From Flavobacteriales bacterium (GTDB taxonomy: Bacteria > Bacteroidota > Bacteroidia > NS11-12g > UBA955): DNA of 23,906 nt. Each line of letters starts with the position of its first letter. The first letter of the stretch is position 1. A model generated the notes under the pieces. The model saw nothing but the letters and a program-made list of their open reading frames with translations. It had not been told where the DNA came from and made no database searches. The DNA is taken from NCBI GenBank assembly GCA_947450405.1, contig CANFVI010000006.1, positions 1 through 23,906 on the forward strand, written 5' to 3'. This document shows positions 1-6,277 of this stretch, piece after piece. Both the position numbers and the translations under genes were made by a program.

Positions 1-17
1 AAACGTTAATTATCAAA

Positions 18-764
18 ATGGCTTATACTCAACAAGATTTGCTCGATGCTGGTGTACATTTCGGTCACCTTACCCGCAAATGGAATCCCAGAATGGCTCC
101 GTATATTTTTATGGAACAGAATGGTATTCACATCATCGATCTTAAAAAAACAGAGGCAAGATTAGAAGAATCTAAAGCAGCGATTAAAAATATTGCTAAG
201 TCTGGTCGTCGCATTTTATTTGTGGCAACTAAGAAACAAGCAAAAGAAATCGTTATGCAAGAGGCTCAACGTGCTGGAATGCCTTACGTTACTGAACGTT
301 GGTTAGGCGGTATGCTTACTAACTTCCAAACTGTTCGTAAAAGCATTAAAAGAATGCAAATAATCGACAGAATGGCGAACGATGGTACTTTCGAACGTAT
401 CAATAAAAAAGAACGCTTGATGCTTGATCGTGAAAAAATTAAATTGGCTAGAATGTTAGGTGGTATCGAAGATATGACTAAACTTCCTGGTGCAATTTTC
501 TTGGTTGACGTGAAAAGAGAACATCTTGCAGTTTCTGAAGCAGTTCGTTTGAATATCCCTACTTTCGGGTTGGTTGATACAAACTCTGATCCTACTAAAG
601 TAGATTACGCAATTCCAGGTAATGATGATGCTTCTAAAAGTATTCAATTAATTGCTTCTGAATTGGCTAATGCTATCTTAGAAGGTACTGCTGAACGCAA
701 ACGTGAGAAATCTGAAGAAGAAAACAAAGTAGAAGCTCCTAAAGAAGTTGTTGCTGAAGCATAA
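18..764 (+). CDS. rpsB: 30S ribosomal protein S2
   Basis: S2 of the small ribosomal subunit, which binds the 30S head/body junction late in assembly. The 248-aa product is collinear with bacterial S2 and has the usual N-terminal block (DLLDAGVHFGH near residues 8-18), the RWLGGMLTNF segment and the late DTNSDP / YAIPGNDDA blocks. A charged Glu/Lys-rich tail (about residues 225-248) is common in Bacteroidota. The ATG at 18 gives the expected N-terminus. Only 17 AT-rich bases lie upstream, so its promoter, probably ahead of rplM-rpsI as in relatives, is outside the window. tsf follows after 25 nt with no terminator between, so rpsB-tsf is one transcript. Confidence 0.98.
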   Translation: MAYTQQDLLDAGVHFGHLTRKWNPRMAPYIFMEQNGIHIIDLKKTEARLEESKAAIKNIAKSGRRILFVATKKQAKEIVMQEAQRAGMPYVTERWLGGMLTNFQTVRKSIKRMQIIDRMANDGTFERINKKERLMLDREKIKLARMLGGIEDMTKLPGAIFLVDVKREHLAVSEAVRLNIPTFGLVDTNSDPTKVDYAIPGNDDASKSIQLIASELANAILEGTAERKREKSEEENKVEAPKEVVAEA

Positions 765-789
765 TTTAATCTAATATTTATAACAGAAT

Positions 790-1623
790 ATGACAACTAT
801 AACTGCTTCAGATGTTAACAAATTGCGCCAAGTAACTGGTGCAGGTCTGATGGATTGTAAAGCTGCTTTGACTGAAACAGGTGGTGATTTTGAAGGTGCA
901 ATTGACTTTTTGCGTAAAAAAGGTGCAAAAATTGCAGCAAAACGTGCTGATAGAGACGCAACAGAAGGTGCAGTAATTGCATTAACTTCTGCTGATTCAA
1001 CTACCGGTGTAATCATTGTACTAAGTTGCGAAACTGATTTCGTTGGTAAAAACGAAAACTTCGTTGCTTTTGCAAAAGAAGTTGCTGAAATTGCTTTGAA
1101 TAACAAGCCTGCTACTTTAGAAGCATTGAAAGCCCTTCCAATGGGTAATGCTACTATTGATGCTCGTTTGCTTGATGAAGTTGCTAAAATAGGCGAAAAA
1201 ATCGATGTGGTTAAATACGAATTGATTCAAGGATCTAACGTAGTTGCCTACATTCACGGTGCAAACCGTATGGGTGTATTGGTTGAAATGAATAACGCTC
1301 CTTCTGATGCGAATATGGTTGCCGGTAAAGACGCAGCAATGCAAATTGCGGCTATGAATCCAGTTGCTGTTGATCGTGATGGAGTAGATTCTACTACAAT
1401 TGAACGTGAACTTGAAGTTGGTAAAGAACAAGCCCGTCAAGAAGGTAAGCCTGAAGCAATGATTGAAAAAATTGCTATGGGTAAACTTGAGAAATTTTAC
1501 AAAGATTCTACTTTATTGAATCAAGAATTTGTAAAAGACGGCAGCAAAACTGTTGCTAAAATGTTGCAAGACACCGAAGCTGGTTTAACAATCAAACAAT
1601 TTAGAAGAGTTCAACTCGGATAA
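790..1623 (+). CDS. tsf: Elongation factor Ts
   Basis: EF-Ts is the nucleotide exchange factor that recycles EF-Tu-GDP to EF-Tu-GTP. The 277-aa product starts with the family N-terminal UBA-like module (VNKLRQVTGAGLMDCKAAL, about residues 9-27) and carries the EF-Tu-contacting CETDFVGKNENF motif near residues 79-90. The C-terminal domain ends with the typical LTIKQFRRVQLG. Length is close to the E. coli protein (about 283 aa). It is the second gene of the rpsB-tsf unit and is followed at once by a strong intrinsic terminator. The open frames on the opposite strand across this gene are codon-bias shadows. Confidence 0.98.
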   Translation: MTTITASDVNKLRQVTGAGLMDCKAALTETGGDFEGAIDFLRKKGAKIAAKRADRDATEGAVIALTSADSTTGVIIVLSCETDFVGKNENFVAFAKEVAEIALNNKPATLEALKALPMGNATIDARLLDEVAKIGEKIDVVKYELIQGSNVVAYIHGANRMGVLVEMNNAPSDANMVAGKDAAMQIAAMNPVAVDRDGVDSTTIERELEVGKEQARQEGKPEAMIEKIAMGKLEKFYKDSTLLNQEFVKDGSKTVAKMLQDTEAGLTIKQFRRVQLG

Positions 1624-1638
1624 TAATTTTAAAATATT

Positions 1639-1672
1639 AAAAAAATCCTCCGAATTTCGGGGGATTTTTTTT
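1639..1672 (+). terminator. Intrinsic terminator after tsf
   Basis: Hairpin TCCTCCGA / TCGGGGGA (one G-U pair, three-base loop) flanked by a run of A on the left and eight T on the right. It starts 15 nt after the tsf stop and separates rpsB-tsf from pyrH. Because it ends only about 17 nt before the pyrH start, pyrH expression must come from read-through or from a promoter overlapping the terminator. I see no clean -7 box there. Confidence 0.88.
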
Positions 1673-1689
1673 GGCAAATACTGAACAAT

Positions 1690-2397
1690 ATGAAATATAA
1701 AAGAATCCTACTTAAATTAAGCGGTGAAGCCCTTTTAGGCAGTCAACAATATGGTATTGATCCTTCAGTACTGGAACAATACGCCAAAGAAGTTAAATCA
1801 ATTGTTGATGCTGGTGTAGAAGTGGCAATTGTAATTGGTGGTGGAAACATATTCAGAGGCGTGCAAGGTGCTCAAGGTGGAGTTGTTGATAGGGCAACCG
1901 GCGATTATATGGGTATGTTGGCAACAATGATGAATGCCATGGCTATTCAAGGTTCTTTTGAGAAGTTTGGAATGACAACCCGTTTGCTATCGGCAATTAA
2001 AATGGAACAAATTGGTGAACCATTTATTCGCCGTAGGGCAATGCGCCACTTAGAAAAAGGAAGAGTTGTTATTTTTGGAGCGGGTACTGGTAATCCTTAT
2101 TTTACAACCGATACTGCTGCTTCTCTTCGTGCTGTTGAAATTGAAGCTGATTTGGTTATTAAAGGAACTCGAGTTGATGGTATTTATGATTCAGATCCAG
2201 AAAAGAATCCTAATGCGGTTAAATACAATGAAATTTCTTTTAAACAAGTATATGACTTGGGATTACAAGTAATGGATTTAACGGCAATTACTTTATGCCA
2301 AGAAAACAATAAACCTATTGTGGTTTTTGATATGAACACACCTGGAAATTTGCTCAAATTAATTAATGGTGAGCCTGTTGGTACTTTAGTGAAATAA
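1690..2397 (+). CDS. pyrH: UMP kinase
   Basis: Amino-acid-kinase-family UMP kinase, phosphorylating UMP to UDP with ATP in pyrimidine nucleotide synthesis; the family is usually a hexamer regulated by GTP and UTP. The 235-aa product has the N-terminal KRILLKLSGEAL phosphate-binding segment, the VIGGGNIFRG glycine-rich loop (about residues 48-57), the YMGMLATMMNAMA helix and the TGNPYFTTDTAASLRA nucleotide/UMP site. It follows rpsB-tsf, a common order. In many bacteria frr comes next; here a terminator and an unrelated small gene follow instead. Confidence 0.98.
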   Translation: MKYKRILLKLSGEALLGSQQYGIDPSVLEQYAKEVKSIVDAGVEVAIVIGGGNIFRGVQGAQGGVVDRATGDYMGMLATMMNAMAIQGSFEKFGMTTRLLSAIKMEQIGEPFIRRRAMRHLEKGRVVIFGAGTGNPYFTTDTAASLRAVEIEADLVIKGTRVDGIYDSDPEKNPNAVKYNEISFKQVYDLGLQVMDLTAITLCQENNKPIVVFDMNTPGNLLKLINGEPVGTLVK

Positions 2398-2420
2398 ATT
2401 TTGTTTATTGACATAATACT

Positions 2421-2449
2421 AGCCATTGATTTTTCAATGGCTTTTTTAT
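2421..2449 (+). terminator. Intrinsic terminator after pyrH
   Basis: Perfect 9-bp stem AGCCATTGA / TCAATGGCT with a TTTT loop, followed directly by a run of T. It begins 23 nt after the pyrH stop and closes the translation/nucleotide gene block. Confidence 0.9.
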
Positions 2450-2503
2450 TATTTATCATTTAATACATTTTAGTTTCGATTTTTTTTGGCAATTTTGCTT
2501 AAA

Positions 2504-2511
2504 TATTTTTG
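2504..2511 (+). promoter_or_regulatory. -7 box for the alphaCTD-like gene
   Basis: TATTTTTG is an exact match to the Bacteroidota -7 consensus TAnnTTTG. It ends 7 nt before the ATG at 2519. Transcription would be expected about 4-6 nt after the box, leaving a 5' leader of at most a few bases. An upstream TTTG (2485-2488) is spaced only 15 bp away, shorter than the usual 19-21, so the -33 element is weak. Confidence 0.55.
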
Positions 2512-2518
2512 AGTAAAA

Positions 2519-2755
2519 ATGAAGCAATGCGAATTGAAGTCGAATTTTGAAGCTAAAAGCTTTTTTGAAAGCGAAATATCTAATATGGATGCTGAAATTT
2601 TAGCGCTTAATTTATCCAAGCCTGCATTGAGAGCGCTTATTCGGTTAAATGTATATACTTTGTTGGATTTGAGTAAAATCTCGCGGGAATCATTAAAAAA
2701 CGCTCATGGCCTGGGGCCAACTTCATTAGTGAAGTTGGAGCCTTTTTTAATTTAA
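2519..2755 (+). CDS. Small protein with RNA polymerase alpha-CTD-like (helix-hairpin-helix) fold
   Basis: A 78-aa protein whose last 50 residues (about 28-78) resemble the C-terminal domain of the RNA polymerase alpha subunit. The pattern LNLSKPALRALIRLNVYTLLDL...GLGPTSLVKLE parallels LxLSxRxxNCLKxxxIxTxxxL...LGxKSLxEIxxxL. That domain binds UP-element DNA and activators through its helix-hairpin-helix. The first 27 residues are polar and unassigned. The true alpha subunit is much longer, so this is a free-standing version; whether it binds DNA or polymerase is inference. ATG 2519 is used; ATG 2585 would keep the whole domain and is an alternative. A hairpin with a T-run lies inside its 3' end. 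Confidence 0.75.
   Translation: MKQCELKSNFEAKSFFESEISNMDAEILALNLSKPALRALIRLNVYTLLDLSKISRESLKNAHGLGPTSLVKLEPFLI
2713..2748 (+). terminator. Terminator-like hairpin inside the 3' coding end of the alphaCTD-like gene
   Basis: Nine-base-pair stem CCAACTTCA (2717-2725) / TGAAGTTGG (2730-2738) with a TTAG loop, an outer GG/CC pairing across a bulge, then six T (2743-2748). It looks like a normal intrinsic terminator, but the stop codon TAA is at 2753-2755, so release at the T-run would leave the message without its stop. A translating ribosome would be expected to prevent the hairpin, so it may act as a translation-sensitive attenuator ahead of the barrel gene. Function is inferred. Confidence 0.5.
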
Positions 2756-2785
2756 TATAGTCTTCAATTTTAATAAATCATATAC

Positions 2786-3412
2786 ATGAAAAAATACTTT
2801 GCGATATTGTTATTAAGTTTTTCCAATGTTTTATTGGGTCAAAATAGTTTAAGTATTCAAATGGGTGGGTCGCTAAATGTGCTTTCAAAGACTGAAAGGG
2901 TTGGAATTAAACCTGATGTGAATATATATTTAACTTACCAAACAACCATTAAAAATAATATCCAGTTGGTTTTGGGATTAGCCTATTTGAGAAAAGGTTA
3001 TTTGCAAATATCGCCGATTACAATTGATCCTTTATCTTCCTATATGGGTAGTTATGAAAATTCAATAGATATTCAATATGTAAGGTTACCTATTTCTATT
3101 AAATTACCGTTGGGGAGCTTTAAGGAAAGTCTCTGCTACTTTAATTTAGGTATTTATGGAGCGTATAGATTAAAAGCAACGCAACAATTATTGAATGATC
3201 CTGAATCAAAAAATGATTTTACATTGAATGTTCATGAAGCTGATTGGGGTCTTAATGGAGCCTTTAATGTTGAATATCCCACAAAAAATAATTTTTCATA
3301 CGTGGCATCAATTATCTTTGATGCTGGTTTGGTAGATGTTGTTAAGTATATACCTGGATCGAGAAATTACGGTTGTGGATTGATGATTGGAATACAATAC
3401 AACTTAAATTAA
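2786..3412 (+). CDS. Outer-membrane beta-barrel protein (PorT-like family)
   Basis: A 208-aa exported protein. Residues 1-18 form a signal peptide (two Lys, hydrophobic core, cleavage before Q or N at about residue 19). The rest alternates hydrophobic and polar residues in strand-like stretches, for example NIQLVLGLAYLRKGYLQI, IQYVRLPISIKLPL, FNLGIYGAYRLKA and a final GLMIGIQYNLN ending in an aromatic-rich strand. That matches the small outer-membrane barrels frequent in Bacteroidota. No specific substrate or partner can be read. It lies 30 nt after the alphaCTD-like gene and has no obvious -7 box of its own, so it probably depends on read-through past the hairpin at 2713-2748. Confidence 0.8.
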   Translation: MKKYFAILLLSFSNVLLGQNSLSIQMGGSLNVLSKTERVGIKPDVNIYLTYQTTIKNNIQLVLGLAYLRKGYLQISPITIDPLSSYMGSYENSIDIQYVRLPISIKLPLGSFKESLCYFNLGIYGAYRLKATQQLLNDPESKNDFTLNVHEADWGLNGAFNVEYPTKNNFSYVASIIFDAGLVDVVKYIPGSRNYGCGLMIGIQYNLN

Positions 3413-3472
3413 ATTTTACGGTAAAGTGCTTTAAGCGAATCTAAAGGATTTGTCAACTTGAATTATACTAAA

Positions 3473-3499
3473 ACAAAAAAAGACGGATAAACCGTCTTT
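3473..3499 (-). terminator. Intrinsic terminator of rpsT
   Basis: Stem AAAGACGG (3479-3486) / CCGTCTTT (3492-3499) with a 5-base loop. Read on the minus strand it ends in a run of seven T, about 30 nt after the rpsT stop. The T-run is on the minus side only. A convergent transcript from the barrel gene meets the same hairpin but has no matching T-run. Confidence 0.85.
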
Positions 3500-3528
3500 A
3501 CTTTGTATGAAAAAAAATAACTTTAAGT

Positions 3529-3783
3529 TTATACTAATGCATTCACATGCTTTTGCAAACTTGATTTCAAGTTGCTTGCTTTGTTTTTATGAATTACGTT
3601 TTTCTTTGCTAATTTATCAAGAGCGCTAATTGCGTTAATCAATAATGATGAAGCTTCTGCCTTATCTGTTGATTTACGAATAGTTTTGATTATGTTACGC
3701 GCGGTTTTGTGCTGATATTTATTGAGCTCACGCTTAGCCTCATTGGCTCTGATTCTTTTAATTGCGGATTTATGATTTGCCAT
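3529..3783 (-). CDS. rpsT: 30S ribosomal protein S20
   Basis: S20 binds 16S rRNA early in 30S assembly. The 84-aa product has the family signature: MANHKSAIKRIRANEAKRELNKYQ at the N-terminus, a continuous run of basic amphipathic helices, then DKLAKKNVIHKNKASNLKSSL near the C-terminus, which is conserved in S20. Length matches the family (about 85-90 aa). It has its own consensus promoter just upstream and a strong terminator just downstream, so it can be a single-gene unit; read-through from the ferredoxin gene is also possible because no terminator separates them. Confidence 0.97.
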   Translation of the reverse strand: MANHKSAIKRIRANEAKRELNKYQHKTARNIIKTIRKSTDKAEASSLLINAISALDKLAKKNVIHKNKASNLKSSLQKHVNALV

Positions 3784-3803
3784 TGCTTTGCTAAAAAGGA
3801 GTG

Positions 3804-3834
3804 CGAATATACAACGAATCTTTTATTTAGTCAA
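3804..3834 (-). promoter_or_regulatory. rpsT promoter
   Basis: On the minus strand, TTG (3832-3834), a 20-bp spacer and TATATTCG (3804-3811), a close match to the Bacteroidota -33/-7 pattern (TTCG replacing TTTG). The -7 box ends 20 nt before the rpsT ATG, giving a short leader of about 15 nt without a Shine-Dalgarno sequence. Confidence 0.7.
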
Positions 3835-3850
3835 GAATATTTGAAAAAAA

Positions 3851-4180
3851 TTAATCAATTTCAGGTGTGAGCCTCACAATAAGTCCTTCTATACCTGGAT
3901 TTAGGTGTATTTGGCAGCCCAACCGTGAATTATCCTTCACGAAAAACGCCTGGTCTAACATATCCATTTCAGCATCAGAACGCTCAGGAAGAAGGGTGTT
4001 GCTTTCTATATAAACTTGACAAGTGGCACACATTGCCATTCCACCGCATTCGCCTTTAACAGGAAGTTCAACGGCTTTGCAAAATTCCATTAAATTCATA
4101 TTCATATCAATGGGAGCTTCATAGGTTTGAGCTACCCCATCTCTATCTATAATGGTGATAGTTATATCTTTATTCTCCAT
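3851..4180 (-). CDS. [2Fe-2S] ferredoxin
   Basis: A 109-aa soluble electron carrier of the adrenodoxin/plant-type fold. Cluster ligands are visible as C45-x5-C51-x2-C54 (ECGGMAMCATC) with the fourth Cys at C89 (RLGCQ). The N-terminal beta strands (ITITIIDRDGVAQTYEA) and the LPERSDAEMDML segment before the last Cys fit the adrenodoxin-like subgroup. C34 is an additional, probably non-ligand, cysteine. The redox partner is not identifiable here. The gene starts 4 nt after the histidine phosphatase stop, so the two are co-transcribed, but no functional link is evident. Confidence 0.92.
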   Translation of the reverse strand: MENKDITITIIDRDGVAQTYEAPIDMNMNLMEFCKAVELPVKGECGGMAMCATCQVYIESNTLLPERSDAEMDMLDQAFFVKDNSRLGCQIHLNPGIEGLIVRLTPEID

Positions 4181-4184
4181 GTAT

Positions 4185-4802
4185 TTAAATTAAATGCTCT
4201 AGATAATTCCTAAGAATAATTTCAAAAGTATTGTCTTCTTTTTGCTCCAATTTATATAGACAAACATTGGCATGATCAAAATTGTCCATATTTTGTAGTT
4301 TAGTTCCCGTTAGCAAACACAAGAAACTTCTCATGGCACGTCCATGCATACAAATTAGTATGGTTTCTTCTGTATCCTTTTGAAGGATGCGGTTGAGACC
4401 TTTAGATTGACGTTCAAACATGGCTAAAGGAGTTTCACCGTTCTCTATACAATGATCTAATTCTCCGTTGCGCCATCGGTTCAATATTTGCAAAAAGGTT
4501 TTGGTATTTTCTGGTGTTGGCAATTTCCCTTCAAATATTCCCCAATTTATTTCATTAAACTCTGGGACAATTTCAATAGGTATATTTTTTTGCCCAAAAG
4601 GAGCCACAGTTTGGTGGGTTCTTTGAAGTTCAGTTACATAAATTTTGTCGAATTTAATGTGATGATAAGCTTCGAAAAATTTTCTGGCTTGAGCATGTCC
4701 CTCATTATTTAAACTAGAATCAACGCCAGAACCTTGAACAATTCCTTGTTTATTGAAATCTGTTTGACCATGTCGAATTAAATAAATTGTTTTTTTGCTC
4801 AT
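4185..4802 (-). CDS. Histidine phosphatase family protein (phosphoglycerate mutase-like)
   Basis: A 205-aa member of the histidine phosphatase superfamily, which forms a phospho-histidine intermediate. R10-H11-G12 (LIRHGQT) holds the catalytic His; R61 (ELQRTHQT), the acidic residue in the EINWGIFEG block and H153 (CMHGRAMR) complete the pocket. The substrate is not predictable. I start at the ATG ending at 4802 because MSKKTIYLIRHGQT matches the family N-terminus; the same frame stays open for 34 more codons, but those run into the divergent thioesterase gene. A -7 box on the minus strand lies inside that divergent gene. First gene of a pair with the ferredoxin. Confidence 0.92.
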   Translation of the reverse strand: MSKKTIYLIRHGQTDFNKQGIVQGSGVDSSLNNEGHAQARKFFEAYHHIKFDKIYVTELQRTHQTVAPFGQKNIPIEIVPEFNEINWGIFEGKLPTPENTKTFLQILNRWRNGELDHCIENGETPLAMFERQSKGLNRILQKDTEETILICMHGRAMRSFLCLLTGTKLQNMDNFDHANVCLYKLEQKEDNTFEIILRNYLEHLI

Positions 4803-4822
4803 TGTGAGTGAATTTTGCGTGG

Positions 4823-5260
4823 ATGATGGCCAATATTTTTGATACTGCAAATATAAGCATAGATGCTTTAAACAAGCGCTGTGAAAACACGATGTCAACT
4901 GCAATTGGGTTGGTGTTTACAGAAATTACTGCAGATGCATTAAAAGCAAAAATGATGGTGAATGCCTCTAATTGTCAACCATTGCGAATGTTGAACGGAG
5001 GTGCTTCCATGGCGGTTGTTGAAATTTTGGGAAGCATGGCTGCAAATTTGATTTTGGATAGGGATAAAGAAGTTGCTTTGGGACAGTCAATTACTGGCAA
5101 TCATTTTCGTCCAGTTAAAGAAGGAGAATGGATAGAAGCGGTTGCAATTCCCATTCATATTGGAAGAAAAAGTCAAGTTTGGGAGGTGTCACTCTATCAA
5201 TCTGAAGGTAAATTGGTGTGCAAAGGAACAATGAATATGGCTGTGATTGCAATTAATTAA
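4823..5260 (+). CDS. menI: Hotdog-fold acyl-CoA thioesterase, MenI/YdiI-like (probable 1,4-dihydroxy-2-naphthoyl-CoA hydrolase)
   Basis: A 145-aa hotdog protein collinear with E. coli YdiI/MenI, which releases 1,4-dihydroxy-2-naphthoate from its CoA ester in menaquinone synthesis. ENTM (21-24), QP (52-53), GGAS (59-62), the acidic residue E67 (the equivalent of the YdiI catalytic E63) and GSMAA align without gaps. The residue equivalent to YdiI His54 is Asn58 (LNGGAS instead of LHGGAS), which is unusual. The ATG at 4823 (or 4826) fits the family length; an in-frame GTG at 4808 would add five residues and start almost at the divergent gene. The stop is immediately followed by the menF start, which supports the menaquinone role. 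An acyl-CoA thioesterase of other specificity remains possible. Confidence 0.82.
   Translation: MMANIFDTANISIDALNKRCENTMSTAIGLVFTEITADALKAKMMVNASNCQPLRMLNGGASMAVVEILGSMAANLILDRDKEVALGQSITGNHFRPVKEGEWIEAVAIPIHIGRKSQVWEVSLYQSEGKLVCKGTMNMAVIAIN
4848..4855 (-). promoter_or_regulatory. -7 box for the histidine phosphatase/ferredoxin pair
   Basis: On the minus strand TATATTTG, an exact TAnnTTTG match, ends 45 nt before the phosphatase ATG. A TTG lies 17 bp upstream, slightly short of the usual spacing. The element sits inside the first codons of the divergent thioesterase gene, so the two transcripts overlap at their 5' ends. Confidence 0.5.
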
Positions 5261-6277
5261 ATGGATAATTCATTTGCCATATACCGAGAAGCCAATGACA
5301 ATCAAATTTATCTTTGCAAAGGTAGTTGTCAAAAATTACAAGAGAATTTAGCATTTCATAATTTTCCGCATGGATTTATAATCTCACCTTGGGCAAAATC
5401 AAATGAACTTTGGTGTATTTTGGGTGACATAGAAATTATATCTGAAATAGAAGAGGTACATGATTTTTTGAGGGATTTTGCATTTGAAATAAACGAGACA
5501 CAAACATCATCAACTACTTATAGTGAATTTAAAAATGAAGTTTTATCCATTCAGAAGGAAATAGCTTTAAATAATTTCGAAAAGGCTGTTGCAAGTAGGA
5601 TTGAGTCTAGTAGTGAAAATTTAAATGTCGAAAAAATTTTCAAATGGTTTCAATTGCTTTTGCAAAACCATCAAAATTCATTCGTTTCGTTGGTCTATTA
5701 TTCTGAGTTTGGTTTGTGGATAGGTGCAACTCCTGAAACGCTTATTTCCTATAAAAATAATGTTGTTCAAACCATGAGTTTGGCTGGAACCTTAATCAAT
5801 AAAAATGACCAATGGTCGGCAAAAGAGGCTTTGGAACAAAGTGTTACAAGTAAATTCATATATGAAACTTTGCAGCAATATGCAAAAACACCAATTGAAC
5901 CCACATCAATTGATGAATCTACAAGTGGCAGTTTGAGGCATTTAAAAAGTGGATTTAAAACTGAGATAGCGGCAACAGATTTGGCGGACTTATTGGAATT
6001 AATTTCTCCAACACCAGCAGTTGGTGGATATCCCAAAGAAGCGGCGGTAAAATGGCTTTTGAAAAATGAAACTTACACCCGTGAATTATTTACAGGATTT
6101 ATGGGGCCAAATACCGAGAATAAACTTTTACTCTTGGTGAATTTACGATGTGCAAAAATTACGCAAAATCAACATATCTATTTTGCTGGTTGCGGAGTAA
6201 ATACCGGAAGTGATGTAGACAAAGAGTGGTTAGAAACGGATGCTAAAATGAATGTGATTCGGAGTTACTGGAATTAA
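5261..6277 (+). CDS. menF: Isochorismate synthase (chorismate-binding enzyme)
   Basis: Converts chorismate to isochorismate, the first step of menaquinone synthesis. The 338-aa product has the chorismate-binding signature: K108 in EKAVASR is the expected water-activating lysine; GATPE (155-159), MSLAGT (172-177), SPTPAVGGYP (249-258), RELFTGFMGP (about 274-283) and the C-terminal CGVNTGSDVDKEW block follow in order. It is shorter than E. coli MenF (about 430 aa), with a reduced N-terminal part, as in many relatives. Its ATG abuts the thioesterase stop with no gap, so the two are translationally coupled. The other men genes are not in the window. Its stop overlaps the stop of the convergent gene in a shared TTAA. 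Confidence 0.92.
   Translation: MDNSFAIYREANDNQIYLCKGSCQKLQENLAFHNFPHGFIISPWAKSNELWCILGDIEIISEIEEVHDFLRDFAFEINETQTSSTTYSEFKNEVLSIQKEIALNNFEKAVASRIESSSENLNVEKIFKWFQLLLQNHQNSFVSLVYYSEFGLWIGATPETLISYKNNVVQTMSLAGTLINKNDQWSAKEALEQSVTSKFIYETLQQYAKTPIEPTSIDESTSGSLRHLKSGFKTEIAATDLADLLELISPTPAVGGYPKEAAVKWLLKNETYTRELFTGFMGPNTENKLLLLVNLRCAKITQNQHIYFAGCGVNTGSDVDKEWLETDAKMNVIRSYWN

Noticed and set aside
771..1106. 111-codon open frame antisense to tsf
   Set aside because: Lies wholly opposite a conserved gene, its amino-acid composition mirrors tsf codon bias, and it has no promoter or family match.
1117..1440. 107-codon open frame antisense to tsf
   Set aside because: Shadow of the tsf coding sequence; no domain, start context or promoter.
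2398..2518. Missing frr after pyrH as a sign of rearrangement
   Set aside because: frr is often but not always next to pyrH; no mobile element, repeat or composition shift marks a breakpoint here.
4803..4904. 34-residue N-terminal extension of the histidine phosphatase
   Set aside because: The RHG box should be near the N-terminus; the extension overlaps the divergent thioesterase and contains the likely promoter.
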